A program made the translations under genes and the position numbers. Source: Strigamia acuminata (Eukaryota; Arthropoda; Chilopoda; Geophilomorpha; Linotaeniidae). Taken from it: a DNA stretch of 64,000 bases. Of this stretch, positions 21,201-33,600 are shown piece after piece. The stretch's first letter is position 1, and each line of letters starts with the position of its first letter. The notes beneath the pieces were generated by a model that was given only the letters and a program-made list of their open reading frames with translations, did no database searches and had not been told where the DNA came from. The stretch is from contig OX442315.1 of assembly GCA_949358305.1 (NCBI GenBank), positions 19,618,427 to 19,682,426 of the forward strand, read 5' to 3'.

Positions 21201-24200
21201 GTGATGTTGCCATATGGGTAACTGTCCCCGCAGAGAAATCATATTTTTAGGACTGACTATACAATGTACGTTTTTAGATAGATGGGATAATAAAGAGATA
21301 TTGAAAATCGATGAGTTTAGAATTTTAAAACTATTTTAATATAAAGGAAAAGATGTGAAAGTTTAAAATTGATTTTTTTTTTTTAAAGATGAGCTATTTT
21401 TGTGTTTTAACAAGTTGAGTTATTGCGTGCAAAATGGCATCACTCTTGGACAATTAACGATGGTTCGTGTTGTGTAATCCCATAATCCAATACAAGTTAT
21501 GCATGTATAAATAATTTCTTTTTAAATTTTTAATTTCGGCGCTGAGATGAGTCAGGTATTTCATGTCTGCCAAATGAAATACATCTTTATCTCGATTCTT
21601 TTTTCGTTTTACTCTGATGGGATCTCCGGTGACAATGATTGCCAAGTCAGTCTTTTTTTTTTTTTGTTCTTTCTTTTTTTATTTTGCAAATTGTTGCCTC
21701 CTTTCTGAATTTAACTAGATAATAAAAAAAGTATTGTGTTGACATGCTGATGCTGGGTGGTCTTGGTGCGCTTGTTTTTCTAAGTTGGCGTAGTTGAATG
21801 AGGTAATCCAGTTTTAGCCTTGTGACACATGGATCAGAAGGTGATAGAAAGCGTGGCATATTCTGATTTAAGACTGTGGTTAGATGCAGGAGATAAATTG
21901 TGCTGTTGGTCTCTCTCTCTCTTTCTCTCCATCAAGAATAGTGCTGTTACAAGTTAGCCCCGATTTACCTTGTATGAGTTGTCTGCTATATACGCATGTG
22001 CTTTGCTCTCGAACGTGATGATAAGTTGTGGACTCCTTATCAGATAAATGTGGCCGGTTCTTTTCGCTGCTCTTCAAGGATCGCTATGCCTCCAATCGTA
22101 TTTCCTGGTCGAGATAATAGCACGGCTGCGACTCGAAGTGTGTGTAATAAATTATAGTTGGCTTGTAAACGCCTCGCCGGACAAAGTTGATGAACGAGCT
22201 GTTTTAGTCTTCAGTGCGGTAGCTTTCGACGTTGTTGAATTTCACACGAGTCACGCGTGCAGTAAAGAGACAAGAAGAAGAAGACAAATGAAAGTGACTA
22301 AAGCTTCTCACTTTACTTGGAAAAGTTAAACATAGCCAAGTTGAAGGCGGAATCGGACGAATTCGTTTTGTGAGCGTCAGACAAAACAAATGTTGAAAGA
22401 AAAAGCGAAATTTGACCGGTGTCTGCGTGCCAGCGATGGACGTGTGGGGCGTGCTGGAGTTAAGGGAGGTGGAGTGGGTGGGGTGCAGTATGTAAAAGGC
22501 CGCTTTCCTAACTGAGTGCTCTGTGCAATGGGAACACACAGCGATGCCTTTTGTTTTGCAATGTGCGGTTTTCTCTGCTTTTTTCTTCGCTAACCGAATG
22601 ACACGAAAATGCTGTCTGCATGCGAGATGGCTCGACAATAGCTTAAGACACTTGGGTATACATCTGACTGTTTTATGGACGGACCGCTGTACGAGATGCT
22701 TTCGTTGATGCATTTCAGATGTGTTTTTATATATATATATATTTTTTTTTTGGTTTTTTTGTTGAAATATTTTTTGAGTTGTGAAAATTTAATCGTGGGG
22801 TTTTCGCAAAGTAACCAGAGGACTGACAAGTTTTTTGTTTTTTATTTTTTTAATTTATTTTTTATTCTTTTTGCTTTTGAAGTTTGTTTGACTGCTGGTG
22901 AGGATTGTGAAGAAGATGGCATTTGCTCTTAAATCATGTATTTTGCCTGTCAAGAGATTATTTTGTTGTCTTTTTCGCCTAATACGGGACAAGATTCTAA
23001 AAGACAAATCGAATCTCAAACTCTAGGCAGTGAAGAAGAAGGAAGGAAATAGTGCGTTGCTATGACAACCAGGGACTTGATTTAAGCTGACGAATGAAAG
23101 AAAATATTTTTCAAATAGAAATGTTTTGACATTTTGTATTTGCAACGTTTGAAATCGGATTCTTCGAAAATAGGTTTTCGGTCAACTAGGCTTAAAATTT
23201 AAACAATTTAATCTGATTGGCCTGTCCGATCAGAGCCGGGAAAGGCATGTTTATTCTCATAAAAATGTGATGAACAACCGTGTAGTTTATTTGAAACCGC
23301 AATTTTACATCCTTGCTGGTTTGAGTTCGGTGGCCATCCATGCAAACCGCAAAGTTTATATATCACGAACGGGAGATTTATTCCGGGTCAAAATATATTT
23401 ATAGCTCGGTTTATTAGGAAGTGTTCCACTTAGAAATCAATTTGTACTAATACACGGAAATAATACGATGTTTCGCAGAGATTGAATATAGTTGAAAAAT
23501 AATATTAATGCGGGTTGTCAATATTTGGGAAGGAAATTTTGGGTGAATTAATTTATGCAAACGAGGAGATCTTCAGAGGAGAACGATTCATCGCAGCCCT
23601 CCTGCTGACAATGGCAACACGAGCGAGTAAAATCGATCGCACTTGCCTGCATGGCAAATGTGTTTTCCAAGAAGACAACATGCTCCTTGAGTTCCAGGCG
23701 AAAAAGGCAATCAAAAGACACCGAGCAAGAGCAAGAGCAAAAGGAGAAGAAGAATAAAACCATTTCGTCGTTTGCTTGTTCAATTAATCTCTCGTTTGCA
23801 GACAAACTCAACTCCCAACTTTTAATCTTGTTGGCAGACATTTAATTTAGTCGGTGTGCGAACAAAATGATAAATGAAAAGACTCGTATCAGGTCTACCA
23901 GAGCTATAGTTAAATCCTTTAAACTAAATGACCGCTTACTTGTTCGACTTGGTACTTTGTAAAAATGTCAGAAAAATAATCCGATTACTTTAATTTTATT
24001 TTTTTCTACTTTTTTTCTTCTTCTTTTTAAATTGAAAAACTTTTTGGTTTTGCCATTACAAACTTTCCAGTAGCAGGTTTCGAAATAGAAGAGTGTTACT
24101 AAATTAGATATATCAATTTCCATTGTGCTGTCCATCGCATTTTATTGGTTTGTGCTGATTGTGTTTTTCTTGAATTTCTCTTCGCTGAGGGCACGCACTT

Positions 24201-27200
24201 GAAGCTGGAGAAGGAAATTTGTGGGAGGTGTTGGACAAGCAATCTCCACCACCTGCTATTTTAGGATATGGAGGTGACCCATTGGTATGCGGCTAGCGAT
24301 CGGCGGTCTGGACATTTGGGCCGCATTGTGTGTGTTCGCCACCGATCTTTTCGTTTTCTACGCCTCAACTCTCTCGTCGAGCCGCAAACAAATATCGTGC
24401 GTGCTTTCCTTTCGTCTCTTCACCTGCCATCTATTTCAATTTTTTATTTCTTCTCTTAAGAATTGCACATAAAATCCTCCAGGTGATGTTACATAAATGA
24501 TTCAAACAATGAAAGCTGACAACCTGACGTTTTTGTATTCACTTATTATATGATTTTCATTGGGAGCGCCACTACATCACTAAATATCGTTTTCAATTTG
24601 AATTGAAATAAGTTAATCTCTTCGTTAAATAATCATTCTGATTACCTGTTTCTATATTTGAACGGAGAAGTTAAGGTTAAGCAGTATCGCTTTAAGACAA
24701 GTACACCTTTAACCGGGTTTTCTGTGGTTTGGTTTTCCCAGTTCTCTGTTCAAATTCAAGGCGAGTGAGTGCATGAAAAGTCGAATTTTCAATTAAGAGA
24801 TAAAGTGGGTGTGACGTTTTTTTTGAGTATTTATTTAATTTGTCCGTTTGCGTAGTCTCAGCGGTTACTTGGTTTTTCATGCACAATTTTATTTTTTTGT
24901 TGAAATAAACCTATTTAATTAAGACGATCGTACGTAGCAATTTGATCGCCTCAGTTCCGGTTTTGAAATTGCCACTCCGGAGGTCCCAGTAATTTTTATC
25001 AAATTATGCTTGAGACATTTTCCAAAGCAAATGGCAGTGCTTTTAGCATTCGACGAACTCTTAATATCCTTATTCCTCTATTGAATTTAAGACTCCGTTG
25101 CTGTTGTTTTGCCAAATTCCACGTCGCCAATCTTTATTCATCACATCTAGATTTCAATATTTCTGTTAGATTTGGTTGGGTCGATAAATGAAGAAATATT
25201 TGTTCGTAAAGGTTTTTTTTTGTATGGGTTTGTCGCCTTAACTTTAACATTTACATCTTAGTAAATAAGCAAGGATGAAAAGACTTCAACTGGGCTTAAA
25301 ATGAGGCATAGATTAAAGAATGGAGATGAGTCAGTCGTTTCGCACATGGGCCTCGAGATTAGGAAGTGAAAGGAAGAGCATCGTCCTCGTCGTCTTTGGC
25401 TCGTTGGGCTTTGCGTTAGGAAAATTGAGCGTTAAGAAAGCGAAGACGACTTCACTGGGCTCTACTTTGAGCGACGTTCGGATAAAACATGGAATTTAGT
25501 AGAGTAGGGAGAATGAAGGGGGGAAAACATCGATTTGCATTGGAGGCATTGCTTTCGAACTGTGACATTTTTTTTCTCCTTCTTTTGCTGATATGCCAGC
25601 ACTCGGAATTTCTAATGAAAAATGTGAAAAAGTTTTTGCCGTGTGATTTATTCGGTTTAGTGCGAGAACAACTTTTCGCGTGGCTTTAAACAACAAAAGT
25701 CAATAGAAATAGGAGTGTTAATGGAACAAGTTTCATTTTTTCCCCAGTCTTCCATCAACATCATTAAAAGCTTGTTGGTGTTTGGAGGTCGAGCTTTGAG
25801 CTTTCTGTAATTGGTTTACTTGGCCTTTGTTAAAATTAAGATTGTAACTTTAATGGTAAGTTGGGGGTCATTGGGCTATTCTTAATGGGCTTCTTAACGT
25901 TCGCGAATGTGTTTACATGTGGGCCATTACTTGCTGACAAGGCAAGAGGTGGTTCAACGATGCGTGTGTAGGTAACCATGCATATATATATAATATATAT
26001 ATATGGGCCTATATACATAAAATAAATTTTTTCCCAAGTGAATATTATAAAAATTTGTAATGGGCATGCGTGAAGTTGAAAGTTAAAAAGGGTGTGTGCA
26101 TTTAGCTCGTTTTCTCCGCCCAAGTTTTTAAAAATACTTATTACAGATTGCTGGCATTGCTCTTCACAAACAAGACAAGTAGTGCAGATAAGAATAAGAG
26201 TTGTCTTTAAGAGGCTGATGCGCGTCTCTCATTCCACGTCTCTAGATAATTAAGTGGAGCATACACTCGTAACGTACGCAGCCTCTGGGTCTTTAGAAGT
26301 GCGCAAACTCGTGAGGAGCGAGTCGGTTCTTGAACTGCTAGGAAATCTGCATGGGAAAAACAATACTCGGTGGATTTAGTTTGGTCTCTTTTTCTTCGCC
26401 GTTTTGCCCCTTCTGCTTCTCATGTTAGCAGCGGTGCTGTCGATATTGGCCGACTGCCAACTGAAAACATGTCCGCCAAATCCTATACACATTTAGTTGA
26501 GGAGAGAGTAGCAAGTGAAGTCTCATTTTAATGCTCTTTATTGCGTCGTGCAATAATGGATGATTCGTGTTATCTCGTCCAAAACTATTCAATTGATGTT
26601 TCCGCACAATTGTTTATGAACAAGTTGAATTGCATTTACTTGTTTGCTACTTTGGGCGCCTTGCCTCAGACTCCTTGCCAATTTGTTTGCGCATATTTTT
26701 TCCTTTTTCTTTTGTATGTGACTGAATTACAACACAAATGAAAGCACGTTATTTTTTTTTCCTTCTTTTAATTTTTTTTTCTTTGTAAATTACGAGCAGG
26801 CAGCAACAATTAGCCTTCCAAACAACTATAAAAAGAAACATTGTGCAGTGCGTCAGCACACTATAAAATGATTGGAGCTGTATGAAATGAAGTTTGGACA
26901 AGAGGAAAAGATGAAAAACGAAGTGGCCCTTGGCTCGGGGAATATAAGTTGGCGACTCACCGGGGCGCGACCGCTGTAAAATGCATGAGCGGCCTCTGCT
27001 GCTGTCGAAGGAAAGAAGACGAGGTCCGTTGTGAACGGATGAAGGAGAAGGCGCCGTCGGCTGGCCAATCCATCAGTGTCAGTAATGGGAAAGAGAGAAA
27101 CGGAGGGAATAGATTGATGCATTTACAGGCATTGCACCGGAGTCACCCCTTATTGGGAGAAAAGGACTTTTCCTCAGAGCTTTGACTCTCTTACTGTACT

Positions 27201-30200
27201 TGCTGGCAATGTGCCCGGATGTAACCCCATAACTTCCTAATAGAGCGCGTGTCGGAACACTGCCGGTCGTCGTCCAATAAACAAGAACGGGCTCACGCCT
27301 TAATGGGAGGCCATAGCAGCTGACAGGGGCCTTGAAGATTCACCACGCCCACGGACAACACCAGAGCCCCAGCACCGCTCGCTTGCTCTGCTCTGGCACA
27401 AGTGGTGTGCATTGGCGCATACGAGATGTTTTAGATAGGACAGGCAATGGCCCTTTCTTTTGGCACACCCTGACCACCAACTTTCATCTTCCACGAGTGA
27501 CCAAGGCCGATTCAACTATCGATTTCTTTTTTAAATGGCCAGGGAATCTTTTCTCATCACAAAAATAGTTCCATAAATTATTTTTTCCGTTTGTTTTTTT
27601 AGATTTGTTGATGTAATTTCAACGATTTAATACATTTAAGTCTCTAATTTGTTAAAGGGTCTGGTGTAATTTAGTATGCGCGCTATGATTCATGTGTTTT
27701 TGCATGGAAGGTTGTTTGAAAAGTGATAGACGACACCTTGTTTCTCTTAGATGCATCTCCTCACTTTCCCGCGGGTGGTACTGTCACCTTTCATCAACAG
27801 CTGTCGCGCGCACATTCATGATTTGCGGCAACAAAAGTTTCCAATTTCCGCGTTGCGCTCCGATTGCTTCGTGCTAATACCCTCGGATTCTCTCTGTATG
27901 TGGTGGCCGTCAAAAGAAGGTTTCTCATGCTTCTGGCAAAGGATGGAATACATGCGATGAAAGCGCCCCATGCTGAGAGCTTCTGGGTCCCGCGCGACCC
28001 CTCGTACACACACTTTTTTTTTCTTCACTTCCCTGCTAATGGCTTAAGGTTGTAAAGTTATTATATAAGCAGAAGCAGGAAGTTTGTGAGGGGATAGAAA
28101 CGAGAGTGAAAGAAAAATGTTTGAAAGCATCAAATTGAAGTTGTTGTTGCTGGGCGTGAATATTTGTTGTTTGTGGCGCCAAATTAGTTGTCAGGATTGT
28201 TCATAAATGTTATTATTTTTGTTATTACTATTTATTACGTACTTAATGTGATTAATTTAGAAGAAATTCGTAGACGGCATGAATATTTAAACTAGTTGTG
28301 AATTATTGAGTTCGTTTAAGTGCAATGCCAACTTCTCACCATTTATCCCACAGACTGGTCGTCGATTTATCGACTTGCGATCGGTTTAATTGCGGTCTGC
28401 GCTTCTCTACCGTGCACAGCGTTGTCAGTTCAACGAAGCAAAGAAGAGAGTAGGTTGTATTACCGAACCAAAGTGTGCGAACTAACGCCTGTGGAAGTTG
28501 GTCACGCCTGGCGTAGACTTGAAGATGTGTCCATCCATTCATCCGTTGGGCTGCGAGCGAAAGGGAAACGTTGTGGCTAACATGCATGAACGATTCCCAA
28601 AGACTTGGGACCTCGCCATTCAATTAACCCCATCGATAACCTTTGCCGACACGAAGGCCATGGGCGGCGGTGGATGCTAAACTCTTATTGGATGCTCTTA
28701 GCTATATCATAAAGGAATTTAAATCTCAAATCATTTTGCTATTTTTATAGCCGAGTGAAATTTGTTTACTGATGTGAATCAGTTTGAACAATTCGCGAGC
28801 ATCCACGGCTGAAAAGATTGCAATTGTGAATTCTCCGGATGCTTTTGTTCGGTCGGAATTTCTTTTTATATCTTTTTCTCGTTTCCAGTACTCGGTCTCT
28901 CTCTCTCTTCTGCCTATACACCAGGCTGCTTTTGTCGTGCGTGACTAGAGCGATAACTCGCTGAGGCTTCCCTAGCCGATTATCGACGTTCACTCGTCCA
29001 TTACCTGCTGGCATTGGCCTGTCCAATCCCGTTATACGTTTTGATGGGAAAATGGTGTTAGCCTTTCACTTGGCGAGCAACAAGCTCGGAGCGATCACAT
29101 TTTCGATATATTTTCGGACAAGACATTTTCTTTTACTTTGACATTTCATCGGGGAGTTTTTAAATTTGTTGGAAAAGGAACGGAATTGGTACAATGTTGA
29201 CAACATTTATTCTGTCCCTTTCTTCTCCCTAAACTGATTTTAGAATTTGTCTATCAGAGGTTGGCTGTCTGCGAGATTGCGCAGTGAGTTTCTCTTGACC
29301 ACTGCGTGGGGTCTGAATCGCTGTTTAAGCTGTGATTGCTATTGAAATATTTTTTTTAACTCGGGTGGGGGATTTTGGTCGATTTTCTCGAGAAGTGTGA
29401 AATAGGCGGAGGGAAAAAAAATCGTTAATTGCGTAAAGAGTGTGAGGAGGGTAAAGTTTGAGTGAGTTTTTGACGAGTTTTAAGATTGAGTTGAATTCAT
29501 CCAATTGCTTTTCTATAATTGGAGACACGGTGGAGCTGTCGTTGTATGGCGACATTTCAACTGACGAACGAGCAATTCCCTTTTCGCTCGTAATCAGTCG
29601 GCAGCTGATAAGAACACGTGCGCGCGTGCCTTTTGTCTTTATCGACAAGCGAACGGGCAGTCGATAACCCCTTTGAACTCAGAGGTCATGTCCTTGTGTC
29701 CTCTCTTTTCATGAACAGCATAGAAAGAGGATACAGCTGTGTCCAGCTAAGAAGTGCAGGCGAGAGCGAGAGAAAAAGGCAATAGGCAACCTCACTTTAT
29801 CACCTCGCAGTTACACTTCGATCGCATAAGCTAGCACAGTTTATTGGAATTATCCCGACACTGCGCGTATCGATCGCAGTTGTACAGCCTTGACGATTTA
29901 ATTAAGATTTTCTAATACATCGATTGAATGATGCTGACAGGCTGGCTCGAGTAGACAAAAGAAGCCAGAACTGCAGTCAACGACGACGCGCTATCTTTTC
30001 GGGCCCTAGAAGTCGAATTAGGCGACGACAGATATAAAAGCCACTTTTCGCATAGAAAATACATACAGCTTTGTGCAACGAGAGGATTTACTCTCGTTTT
30101 CAGATTCCACTCGTTGAGCTCGTGAAAGCCTTTCCTCTCAGTGAGAAGACATGGGAAAGGGTATTAAGAATGTAAGCAGATAATAGACAGCACTTGAGAC

Positions 30201-30654
30201 TGATGAAAGCAAAGGACATAAGAGGACGTAAAAGGGGGAGAAAAGTTATGTCTGTTGGTCCGTTAGTTTTAAGCAAATAACTCCACCTTTGGTCTGGCCC
30301 GCCTTTGATTTAAATGCGTGCATCCAATTTAGTCTTGCAGTGGCCATCAGCCCTCAAGTGATAAGGATGAGTTGGTACTGAGTTGGGAGGTGAAGAGGAT
30401 CTAGTCCGACAAGAGCAAGAGAGGAGGCAAAATGATAAGTACTCTTGATTGAAACTGATTCTTTTCGCTCATGCACTAATTAAAAGGTTGGTCCCTTCGG
30501 GACGACCAGAGCATGTACAAATAAATATCGATGCAGAAATAGACGGAATCTTGAAGCTTTGCTTCTTTTGTCAACAAACTTAAAGGCCCGCGTGACCAGC
30601 CACCCGGTAAATGATTCACATGCTCGAGCAAGCAGCTGCAGCATCCTCGACCCG

Positions 30655-30690
<36 letters not shown>

Positions 30691-33600
30691 TTCTCTTTCC
30701 TCATCCAATTCTGCAACTGCTTTTCCATGACGTCATGCCGCTGCTGGAGCCATGGAAACGGAATTTATTATGCTATGTATACACTCGAGAAAGGTAGTTC
30801 AGGAGCTGAATAGTGATTAGTTATCATCAAAACTTTTCAACTAGATTTTTAAAAGATAGCGGGCGTGTTGTCAAGGTTACTAGTGGAAAATAAACAAGTC
30901 AATTTTATTCTTAGCACGCTTACGAATTTCCTTTTCAATCATAACAGTGCACTTTTAATAAATTATAGCGACTAATAAAATATGAAAAGCATTTAACAAT
31001 TTAGAGAAACATGCACTTACTTATATAAGCTTTTTTTTTCTAAATTATTCACAATAATGGTTTAAGTATACTTTATTTTTAAATTAACTCGTTCAATAAA
31101 GTTGAAGTTGAAGAATGCTGGTTTATATAGAAGGGATTGTCAACGGCGTTGAGGCGACAAAACGTTAATCTGTTCGACAGATAGCGCCAGTCAGACGTGA
31201 AATTGTTTGTCCATTGGCGGCTCTAAGATCTTCTGTCTTCAGTGCAGATGAAAAGAGACGGGGGAAAAAAATAGTTGCTTGCGGTTCGTCCAGACGATAT
31301 AGAAGGTAGATAAAAAAAAATTGTGTGAGATGAATACAAGCAAGGCTCAAAATCCCCCAGTAACTTGAAGGATCCCTCCTGCAAGTCCTTTCGTAATTAG
31401 TTATTAGAGACTGAGGTGTGAAGTGCTGTGAGGATGCAGTAAACTTAGCAGAAGAAAATGAGTGCATGCGCATGCTTATTGAACGTGATTTTACCTCTAG
31501 GCAGCATCTGGTGGTAGTTGCAGGCTTCGTTAATTCACTGATGGACTTGCTGCTCGGATGAGAATTGCTTGTTAGATGGCACTTTTCGATCGTGTTGGAA
31601 AATTGCTGGCAGCAGCATTTGGTACAGCGTACGACTACGAACCAAGTATCGCAGCAAGTTTCTTTGGAAAAGCAGCTATATAGACCTTCACATCTTATCA
31701 TCGCTCAATCTTGAGAATAGCCAATTATGCTGTTGATGGCGCAGCTCGAGTCCAATGTCGTTTGCACGGGACCATTATAGAGTAAATATCTCTAGGATTT
31801 TTTTTCTCCAGATTAGAAAAAGAAGCATTTGAACAAAGAATTGGCAATTGTCCTTCTTCTTGCCTAGCCACGACGTGTCTCAACGCTGCACTTGTTTTAA
31901 GTGTTTACAGTAAATCATGTGGGACTTAAAAGAAACCTCTTGCCTTTAAAACAATTAAAGTTTGTAGTTACCAAAGAGAGTCTTGTCGCACGCACTAAGT
32001 GATGATTGCTGCTACTAAATCTTTTTTGTAGCTTTGAAGTGTGAGCGAGTTGAGACATAAGGATCAAGTTATTTTCTCTTTTCTCTATAAAATGGATTAA
32101 CTCACGACTGTAAAGTTTGAGTGAAGTTGGGAAAACTCCATTTTTTTTGTTGTCTTGTTAGTTGAAAGGCGAAGAAAATCGTTAAGCTTTTCTTAATTAT
32201 ACTCCATTTTTTGCTATTTTGTTATTTTTTTTTTTAATCTTACTACTTTTTAAATTTTTTATTTGTTTTGTATTTTTTTGTATTTTTTTTTTTTGTTGAA
32301 ATAAACTAAAAAAAAATATAAAAGAAATAAAGAAAAACATTAAGTTGAACTTTTATTTGCTTTGCAACGAATCCTCAAAGACCCAACTTTGCTGTAATGA
32401 TCTTTATTAAACTGAGAATTCACAACCGGAATCTCAAACGATTTTTTTCTCCTCGTGGCAATCTTACAGCGGAACCTATGAGAAGGTCGCATTTCTTGTG
32501 CTTCCGTTGCTTTTGCCAACATCATCGTTGCTACCAGAGCACATTTTGATGGCAATTTTGAAAACGATTCAATCCAGTATACCATCAGACTTATTAGGAA
32601 AGTTTAATACAAGGTTGGGCTCTAAAAAGAAAAAGAAACGGCGAGTCTTAAAAAATAATAGCACCCTTTTTTCCACTGTTGCATTGAAATTCTCATGAAA
32701 ATCTTAGATCATCACCATTTATAAAGCTTTATTTCTTTTTAGTTTAAAACTCTTCTTTTTATTATTTTTTTTCGGCAGTTCTGAAAACTTATCCTTTGAA
32801 ACTATTTGTAATCAGGCAACCAAAAGAGATTTAGTAATAGACAGCAACAGCTTTATCTGCAGTAGTTTGCCAATTAATCTCCCATGATTAGTTTCCTTGC
32901 TGGTATTAATTAATCCAGTCACTCAGCAGTGGTCCATTGCTGTGTGTATTCTCAATTACACTCTTTTGACATTGCATGGCCTGTCGTTTGTCGGAAAGCA
33001 TGCGAAGAATGATTAATTGACCTCAATTCTTTTTATCTTCTTTTCTGCTTTGAAGGTTGCATGATCCGTGTGTCAACGAATAATTCAAGCTTCATTAGTA
33101 ATAACACTTGTTGACATTCCATGTCCTGTATGAATACCAGTAAGTTTTGATTTCACTCTGCGTCGTTAAAGTCGTTTTGCCACTTTACTTTTTGTGTATT
33201 TCTCGCTTTATAGTTTTATCAGCAACTTTCTTTCCAACGACCTTGTTATCAACTCGGCGAATAAGCAAAAAAAAAGTCTTTTTCTTTATATTGAAAGCGT
33301 ATACATGTCGCATTCTTTTATTCCCATCTTTTTTTGCTTGCACCGAGTGATTTCAACTGTGTAGCTGCATTTATTATTATACGAGCACATTAACTCGCAC
33401 TAGTTTTTCAAAACATTCTGTGAAACATTTTATTTGAGCATCCGCAATGAAGCTTTAAAATAAAAAAGAAGAATTGTCAGGATTAAAGAAAGTGAGGGGG
33501 AAAAAATTCAAGTTATTTTATTCTAAACGTAGCTGGATTTTTAATATTATCTCGTAAAGTTGCTGCTGCACTAAAATGCTTTTTGATTGCGCAATTAATT

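Noticed and set aside
22204-22713. 169-codon minus-strand ORF in the MOCOS intron
   Set aside because: Ser/Thr/His-rich composition without motifs. It overlaps a plus-strand ORF of similar quality, so it was judged to be chance.
31165-31701. 178-codon minus-strand ORF in the MOCOS intron
   Set aside because: It is long for this base composition but has no domain, no splice context and no related frame nearby. One such ORF by chance in 64 kb is not surprising.
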